The notes beneath the pieces are model-generated. The model saw only the letters and a program-made list of their open reading frames with translations, searched no databases and had not been told where the DNA came from. A stretch of 64,000 nucleotides of DNA, from positions 4,402,001 to 4,466,000 of the forward strand of contig CP036290.1 in the NCBI GenBank assembly GCA_007750655.1, written 5' to 3'. Source of the stretch: Rohdeia mirabilis (GTDB lineage: Bacteria > Planctomycetota > UBA1135 > GCA-002686595). Position numbers and translations under genes: made by a program. This document shows positions 58,969 to 64,000 of the stretch, in pieces. Position 1 is the first letter of the stretch. Each line of letters begins with the position of its first letter.

Positions 58969-61620
58969 TCAGCCCACGCCCACCGTCTCGCGCCAGGTGT
59001 CGGCATCCATCAGGATCTCGCGTCGCGAGCCGCCCATGTAGGGCCCGATCAGACCGCGCTCCTGGAGCTCGTCCATGACCTCGGTCGACTCCTTGAAGTC
59101 GAGGCCGAAGCGCTTCTGGAGCATGGAGACGGCGACCCGGCCTTCGACCACGAACATGCGACCCGCTTCGAACAGGAGGCGTTCGCGGTCCTTCGGCGCG
59201 GAAGGCGCGGTCGGCGTGAGGACGACGTCGTTCTCCGCGGAGTCGTCGGCGAACAGGCTGCGCTGCTCGATCGGCACGGCGGGGTCGGCCACGTCGGCGA
59301 CGACGGGTTCGACCTCGGCGGCCGCGGCCTTCTTCTTCGAGCGCGAGGCGCGCTTCTTGGGAGCGGGGGCCGGAGCGGGTTCGGGTTCGGGTTCGGGCTT
59401 TGCGACGGGTGCCTCGGCCACCGGTTCTTCGACCACGTCCTCGGCCGCGACGTCGACCGGCTCTTCCGCCGGCTCCTCGGTCGCGGCCTCGGCCACGACG
59501 ACGGGCTCGGGTTCGGGCTCGGGCTCTGCCGCTTCGACGACGACCTCGACGACGACCTCGGCGACCGGCTCGAGCGCCGGCTCCACCTCGTCCTCGTCCT
59601 CGAGAGCGACCTCGGCTTCGAACTCCTCCTCCTCGACGTCCTCGTCCTCGGCTTCTTCGGCCGACGCGAGCACCTCTTCGGGCTCGTCCTCCTCCTCGTA
59701 CTCCCACTCCTCGTCGTCGTCCTCCTCGGACGCTTCCGCGGCGGTCGTCTCGGAGTCCTCGTCGTCCTCTTCTTCGTCGTCCTCTTCCTCGGCGTCCGAG
59801 GCGAGCACGTCGTCGGTCTCCTCGACCTCCTCGTCCTCCTCGTCCTCCCACTCCTCGTCGTCGTCCTCTTCCTCATCGTCCGCGTCGGAGGCCTGGACTT
59901 CGTCGTCGTCGTCCTCCTCCTCGTACTCCCACTCTTCGTCGTCCTCGTCCGACTCCTCTTCGGAGCCGTCCTCGAGGACCGCGACGGAGCCGCCGTCGGA
60001 CTCTTCGTCCTCTTCTTCGTCGTCCTCCTCCCACTCCTCGTCGTCGGCTTCGGCTTCTTCCTCGTACTCCCACTCCTCGTCGTCGTCCTCGACCTCTTCC
60101 TCGTCGGTGACGGTCTCGGTGGGAGCGGCGGTCGCGGCGACGGGCTCCCACTCCTCGACTTCGGCGACCTCGGTGTCAGCGTCGGTTTCGCTCGCCTCAC
60201 CACCCATCGGGCGCGGCGTCTCTTCGACCGCGCCGGGAGCGACGGGAGCCGGAGCGACACTGGCGGTCGCGCCGTCGTCGGCCGAGGCGAAGGTCACGGT
60301 GCGCTTCGGCGCCGCCGCGGGGGCCGGGGCGCTCGCCGCCGACGCCTTGGGAACGTACGGACGGGGCTCGTCGATCTCACCCTCGTGGGGGGCCACCTGG
60401 ATCTCGCCGTCGGCTGCGTTCGAGACGGGCACGCCGCGCTTGAGGATCCGAACCTCGAGCTCCTTCGGCGCTTCCTCCTTCGCCTTCACGACGGGTCCGC
60501 CGGTCACCTGCTCGTCGGACGCACCGCCGAGGACGCGGACCACGTTGCGCTCGGGCTCGGGCGGCGCGGGCTTGGCGACGGGGGTCGCGACCGGCGCGCC
60601 GCCACCGAGCGGTTGGACGCGATCGCGATCGGGAGCGGCGGCCGCTGCGACCGGCTCCTCGGCTGCGACGACCGGCGCGGGCTCGCTCGACCGGGTCGGC
60701 TTCGCGGGCGCGTGCTGTTCGACGGGCGCGGGCGCCGTCGCCGCGGGAGCGACGGCGGCGGCCAGCACCGGCGCGGCCTTCGCGCTGGCGAGCGGACGCA
60801 CTTCGACCTCGTCCTCGGTCCGAACCTTCACCTCGCGCTTCGGACGCAGGCGCTCGAGCGAGAACCCGTGCGCCATGGCCACGAGCAGCGCGCCACCTGC
60901 CAGACCGATGAGTCCCAGCAGGATGCCGAGCACCATGAAGTTGCCACCGAGCAGAGCGCCGACGCTGCCCTTGCCGGTCAGCCACGCGCCGCCGAGGGCC
61001 AACGCGGGGAGCGCGGCCAGGGCCAGCGGCCAACGCAGCGGACGCGGCGCGATGATCTGCGTCGCGGCGAGCCCCATGAGGAGCGCACCGACGGCGGAGG
61101 TTCCGAGCGGACCGAAGACGCCGATCACGCCGCCCATGAGACCCGTGGTCACGTTGACCGCTTGGCCGTCGACCGGGGTGCCCTTCCACAGGGCGGCGAC
61201 GACGGACACGGTCACGAAGGAGCCGAGGGCGAAGAGCGCGGCCAACGAGGCGAAACGCCCCCAGTCCTCGCCTTCGATGTCGGCCACGCTGCTGGCCTTG
61301 GACTCGGTGCGTGCAGGGACCTTGTCCGAAGCCTTGGCCACGGGCGTGGAGCCCGACGGCGACGTGGCGCGCGTCGTCGAAGCCGCGACCTTGGGCTCGT
61401 CGTCCACGGACCGCAACGCCGGCTTGGACGGCGCCCGGGTCGCTCGAGGCGTCGGTGCGACGACCGCCACCGGCGTCTCGTCGCTGCCCGACTCGGTCTC
61501 GTCGTCCGCGTCGTACAGACCGGCGTCCTTCGGCGCGTTGGCGGCGTTGTTCGCCCCCTGCGTCCGCTGGGCCTTCTTCTGACGCTGCCGCTTTCCCTTG
61601 TTCCGTTTGCGCTTACTCAT
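58969..61620 (-). CDS. FtsK-like membrane protein with gamma domain but no ATPase motor
   Basis: An 883-residue protein. The N-terminus is very basic (MSKRKRNKGKRQRQKKAQR), then a linker and four or so membrane helices (FASLAALFALGSFVTVSVVA, GALLMGLAATQIIA, LGILLGLIGLAGGALLVAMA). About 480 residues of low complexity follow, first Ala/Pro/Glu/Val-rich, then Glu/Asp tracts with recurring EEWEYEEE. The last 70 residues, RERLLFEAGRMFVVEGRVAV, SMLQKRFGLDFKESTEVMDE, LQERGLIGPYMGGSRREIL, match the FtsK gamma winged-helix domain that reads KOPS-type DNA. No Walker A or B is present. Its ATG overlaps the end of ftsK by 8 bp, so the two are translationally coupled. Confidence 0.85.
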   Translation of the reverse strand: MSKRKRNKGKRQRQKKAQRTQGANNAANAPKDAGLYDADDETESGSDETPVAVVAPTPRATRAPSKPALRSVDDEPKVAASTTRATSPSGSTPVAKASDKVPARTESKASSVADIEGEDWGRFASLAALFALGSFVTVSVVAALWKGTPVDGQAVNVTTGLMGGVIGVFGPLGTSAVGALLMGLAATQIIAPRPLRWPLALAALPALALGGAWLTGKGSVGALLGGNFMVLGILLGLIGLAGGALLVAMAHGFSLERLRPKREVKVRTEDEVEVRPLASAKAAPVLAAAVAPAATAPAPVEQHAPAKPTRSSEPAPVVAAEEPVAAAAAPDRDRVQPLGGGAPVATPVAKPAPPEPERNVVRVLGGASDEQVTGGPVVKAKEEAPKELEVRILKRGVPVSNAADGEIQVAPHEGEIDEPRPYVPKASAASAPAPAAAPKRTVTFASADDGATASVAPAPVAPGAVEETPRPMGGEASETDADTEVAEVEEWEPVAATAAPTETVTDEEEVEDDDEEWEYEEEAEADDEEWEEDDEEEDEESDGGSVAVLEDGSEEESDEDDEEWEYEEEDDDDEVQASDADDEEEDDDEEWEDEEDEEVEETDDVLASDAEEEDDEEEDDEDSETTAAEASEEDDDEEWEYEEEDEPEEVLASAEEAEDEDVEEEEFEAEVALEDEDEVEPALEPVAEVVVEVVVEAAEPEPEPEPVVVAEAATEEPAEEPVDVAAEDVVEEPVAEAPVAKPEPEPEPAPAPAPKKRASRSKKKAAAAEVEPVVADVADPAVPIEQRSLFADDSAENDVVLTPTAPSAPKDRERLLFEAGRMFVVEGRVAVSMLQKRFGLDFKESTEVMDELQERGLIGPYMGGSRREILMDADTWRETVGVG

Positions 61621-64000
61621 GGTCCTCGTTGACGCCGCTCGCGACGCCGTGCATCTCTTCCCACTCTTCGAGGGACAGCATCACCTCGCGGGACTTGCTG
61701 CCCTTGTGACTTCCGACGATGCCCACCTCGCCCATCATGTCGATGAGGCGTGAGGCGCGCGTGTATCCGACCTTCAGGTGCCGCTGCAACAGGGACGCCG
61801 AACCGCGGCGCGTCGAGAGCACCGCGCGCACGGCCTGGTCCCACAGTTCGTCCTCGGCCGCGGGATCCATCCCGCCGCCGTCGGTGTCGCTGCGCGTCGC
61901 ACCGGTCGCGACCTGCACGAGCTCCTGGTTGAAGCTCGGGGCCGACTCCTCGCAGATGTAGTCGACGAGGTTGTGCAGCTCGCTGTCCTCGACGAGCGCT
62001 CCCTGGGCACGCACGGTGAGGCTCGACGCGGGCGGCGTGTAGAGCATGTCGCCCTGGCCGAGCAGCTTCTCCGCGCCCGGCTTGTCGAGGATGACGCGGC
62101 TGTCCTGGTTGGACGCGACCGTGAACGCGATGCGCGTCGGCAGGTTGCCCTTCAGGACGCCGGTGATGACGTTCGTCGACGGACGCTGCGTCGCGACGAT
62201 GACGTGGATGCCGACCGCACGCGACTTCTGCGCGAGACGCGTGATGGCGCCCTCGGCCTCCTTCTTGGAGGTCATCATGAGGTCGGCCATCTCGTCGATG
62301 ATGACGACGATGTACGGAACGCGGCGCGGCGTGCGCTCGGCGCTCCAGTTCTCGCCCATGCGTTCCTCGAGCTTCTTCTCGTTCTCGCCGAGCGCGTTGT
62401 AGCCCTTGATGTTGCGCACGCCGGCGTTCTTGAACAGCTCGTAGCGCATCTCCATCTTCTCGCACGCCCACTCGAGCACGTTCGTGGCGTACTTCATGTC
62501 CGTCACGACCGGGCACATCTGGTGCGGGATGTTCGAGAACATCTGCAGCTCGACCATCTTCGGGTCGATCATGATCGTCTGCACGTCGTGCGGCGAGCGC
62601 GTCAGCATCAGGCTCGCGATGATCGTGTTGATGCAGACCGACTTGCCCGAACCCGTCTGACCCGCGATGAGGAGGTGCGGCATGCGCGCCAGGTCCTCGA
62701 CGACCGGATTGCCCTCCGCGTCCATGCCGAGGAACATCGGCAGCGCGTAGTGCTTCGGGTCGTAGGCCTCCTTCGTGATCAGCTCGCTGAAGCGCACGAG
62801 GCTGCGCTTGGCGTTGGGCACCTCGACGCCGACCGTCGAACGGCCGGGGATGGGCGCGATGACGCGGATCGACTTGGCGCGCAGGGCGGCGGCGATCTCG
62901 TTCGACAGCTGGGTGACCTTGTTGAGGCGCGTGCCCTCGGCGACCTCGAGTTCGTAGAGCGTGACGACGGGTCCGACGGTGCTGCCGACGACCGTGGCCT
63001 CGACGCGGAAGCTGGCGAGCTGTTGCTCGAGTCGGCGCGCCTCGGTCTCGATCTCTTCCTGCGTGCGGCTGTTGGCGCGCGAGGAGTCCGGCGGGATCAG
63101 AAGATCGAGCGGCGGGAACTTCCACGGGCCCTTGGGCGGCGTCGGCGGGTCGTAGACCTTCGGCTCGGAGGCCTTGAAGGCGAGCTTCTTCTTGACCAGT
63201 GCGGCGTTGGACTTCTTCGGGGCGGGTTCGAGCTCGGCGGCTTCCTCCCACTCCTCGTCGTCACCTTCCTCCCATTCGCCGTCGTCGTCGGCGTACTCCC
63301 ACTCGCCGTCCTCGTCGTCGGCTTCTTCCTCGTCCTCGTAGATCCACTCGCCGTCGTCCTCGGCGACGGGCTCGTCGTCGTAGGCCTCGTCCTCCTCCCA
63401 CTCCTCGTCGGCCTCGGCGGACTCGTCCCACTCCTCGTCGTCGTACTCCTCGTCCTCGTACTCCTCTTCCGGCTCCGGCTCGACGACGGCCTTCTTCTTC
63501 GCGGGCGTCTTCTTGGCGGCCTTCTTCGCGGCCTTCTTCGTCGACTTCTTCGCAGTCGTCTTGCCGGGCACCGGCGCGAGCTCCACGTCGCCGCCGCGCA
63601 GGAAGTCCCACCACGACGCGAGGGTCGCGCGCGTCCAACCGCCGAGCGCCGAGAAGGTCGACTCGCCGCGCGTGCTGCGGCGTTCGCCGAGCCAGTGCAC
63701 GAAAGCGGTGATCGCCGGCACGAACGCCAGCTCGGTGGCCAGCATGAAACTCGCGGCCGTGACGAGCAGCGCGAGGATCCACGCGCCCAGGAGACCGAAG
63801 TTCTCGACCAACACGCCGGCCGGTCCGCCCTGGTCCGAAGCTCCGCGCACGAGCTGTTCGGCGAGCCAACCACCGGGCCCGAACTCGAGGCGATTGCCCG
63901 TCGCTGCGCCGACCTGCTGCAGCGCGAGCGTGCGGTCCGCGTACCCGGAGCCGAACGCCAGCTCGAACAGGATCGCGGACGCGAACAGGAGGCAGATGCC
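61613..64000 (-). CDS. ftsK: FtsK/SpoIIIE DNA translocase, 5' end outside window
   Basis: 795 residues are visible; the start lies to the right of the window. Membrane helices (GICLLFASAILFELAFGSGY, LLGAWILALLVTAASFMLAT) lead into a Lys-rich then Glu/Asp/Trp-rich linker (GEWEYADDDGEWEEGDDEEW). The motor has KFPPLDLLIPPDS, VRVIAPIPGRSTVGVEVPN-like RVIAPIPGRSTVGVEVPN, Walker A LLIAGQTGSGKSVCINTII, Walker B VPYIVVIIDEMADLMMTS and HVIVATQRPSTNVITG. The C-terminal gamma winged helix is ASLLQRHLKVGYTRASRLID and MMGEVGIVGSHKGSKSREVM. It pumps DNA during chromosome segregation at the division septum. Its last codons overlap the start of the motor-less paralogue. Confidence 0.96.
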   Translation of the reverse strand, partial: GICLLFASAILFELAFGSGYADRTLALQQVGAATGNRLEFGPGGWLAEQLVRGASDQGGPAGVLVENFGLLGAWILALLVTAASFMLATELAFVPAITAFVHWLGERRSTRGESTFSALGGWTRATLASWWDFLRGGDVELAPVPGKTTAKKSTKKAAKKAAKKTPAKKKAVVEPEPEEEYEDEEYDDEEWDESAEADEEWEEDEAYDDEPVAEDDGEWIYEDEEEADDEDGEWEYADDDGEWEEGDDEEWEEAAELEPAPKKSNAALVKKKLAFKASEPKVYDPPTPPKGPWKFPPLDLLIPPDSSRANSRTQEEIETEARRLEQQLASFRVEATVVGSTVGPVVTLYELEVAEGTRLNKVTQLSNEIAAALRAKSIRVIAPIPGRSTVGVEVPNAKRSLVRFSELITKEAYDPKHYALPMFLGMDAEGNPVVEDLARMPHLLIAGQTGSGKSVCINTIIASLMLTRSPHDVQTIMIDPKMVELQMFSNIPHQMCPVVTDMKYATNVLEWACEKMEMRYELFKNAGVRNIKGYNALGENEKKLEERMGENWSAERTPRRVPYIVVIIDEMADLMMTSKKEAEGAITRLAQKSRAVGIHVIVATQRPSTNVITGVLKGNLPTRIAFTVASNQDSRVILDKPGAEKLLGQGDMLYTPPASSLTVRAQGALVEDSELHNLVDYICEESAPSFNQELVQVATGATRSDTDGGGMDPAAEDELWDQAVRAVLSTRRGSASLLQRHLKVGYTRASRLIDMMGEVGIVGSHKGSKSREVMLSLEEWEEMHGVASGVNEDHE

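Noticed and set aside
59075..61582. Very long plus-strand open frame rich in Ser and Thr opposite the FtsK-like gene
   Set aside because: It is the exact antisense of Glu/Asp codons (GAG/GAC read as CTC/GTC or TCC/TCG), so the frame is open only because of the acidic repeats on the other strand.

Overview
The window is a stretch of GC-rich (about 70% by eye) chromosome from a Gram-negative-type bacterium. Many predicted lipoproteins, an outer-membrane porin and small beta-barrel lipoproteins imply an outer membrane. Few genes have strong Shine-Dalgarno sequences, and GTG starts are common. The housekeeping genes are scattered. Two TonB-like-anchored squalene-oxidase/prenyltransferase-repeat proteins, a zinc-ribbon membrane protein and several large secreted proteins of no known family suggest a planctomycete or relative. 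That placement is an inference from gene content; no rRNA is present to confirm it.

Layout. At 1-7137 a sugar-binding ABC lipoprotein (minus strand, cut by the window edge) diverges from a tightly overlapping six-gene operon for oxidative L-fucose breakdown: lactonase, L-fuconate dehydratase, SDR dehydrogenase, FAH-type hydrolase, and two L-2-hydroxyacid-oxidising enzymes. From 7134 to 14431 lie lipoproteins of unknown role, a ParDE-type toxin-antitoxin pair, a divergent sigma-70 factor, an acyl-CoA dehydrogenase and a nitrilase. From 14657 to 18231 a dihaem MauG/CcpA-type peroxidase sits 11 bp before a large Trp-rich secreted protein. From 18463 to 27625 are dgt, a secreted beta-helix protein, rnc-mfd, a PMP3-type membrane peptide and a SurA-like protein. 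From 28148 to 31941 are two tandem paralogous toroid proteins. From 32043 to 37936 are rpsT, a TPR protein, def, ribF, a DUF2891 lipoprotein, tRNA-Phe(GAA) and a DUF971 protein. From 38245 to 41734 are a strongly expressed-looking porin, an SDR and two paralogous beta-barrel lipoproteins, the second ending inside a MITE-like element. From 42003 to 52202 are a QueD-like enzyme, a ferredoxin, ctpA, tsaD, a zinc-ribbon protein, carA, a CAP-domain protein, a hydrolase-like lipoprotein and a GT9 glycosyltransferase. From 52218 to 64000 is a minus-strand cluster: ftsK, a second FtsK-like protein lacking the motor, rimO, pgsA, pgpA, a degenerate SpoIIE-type phosphatase, mazG and priA.

The strongest candidates for something undescribed are four. 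(1) A protein coupled to ftsK by an 8-bp overlap has the FtsK-type membrane start, acidic Trp-containing linker and C-terminal gamma winged helix but no ATPase motor. (2) A HAMP-SpoIIE membrane protein in the pgsA-pgpA operon has all four expected metal-binding Asp positions substituted. (3) The dihaem peroxidase and secreted Trp-rich protein resemble in arrangement the known CcpA-type peroxidase/MopE pair. (4) A 161-bp inverted-repeat element is inserted precisely in the TA of a TAG stop codon, which it regenerates.

Many 3' gene ends carry near-perfect hairpins with 15-18 bp stems and 4-5 nt loops but no U-tract, which look like this genome's usual terminator or mRNA-end structure.
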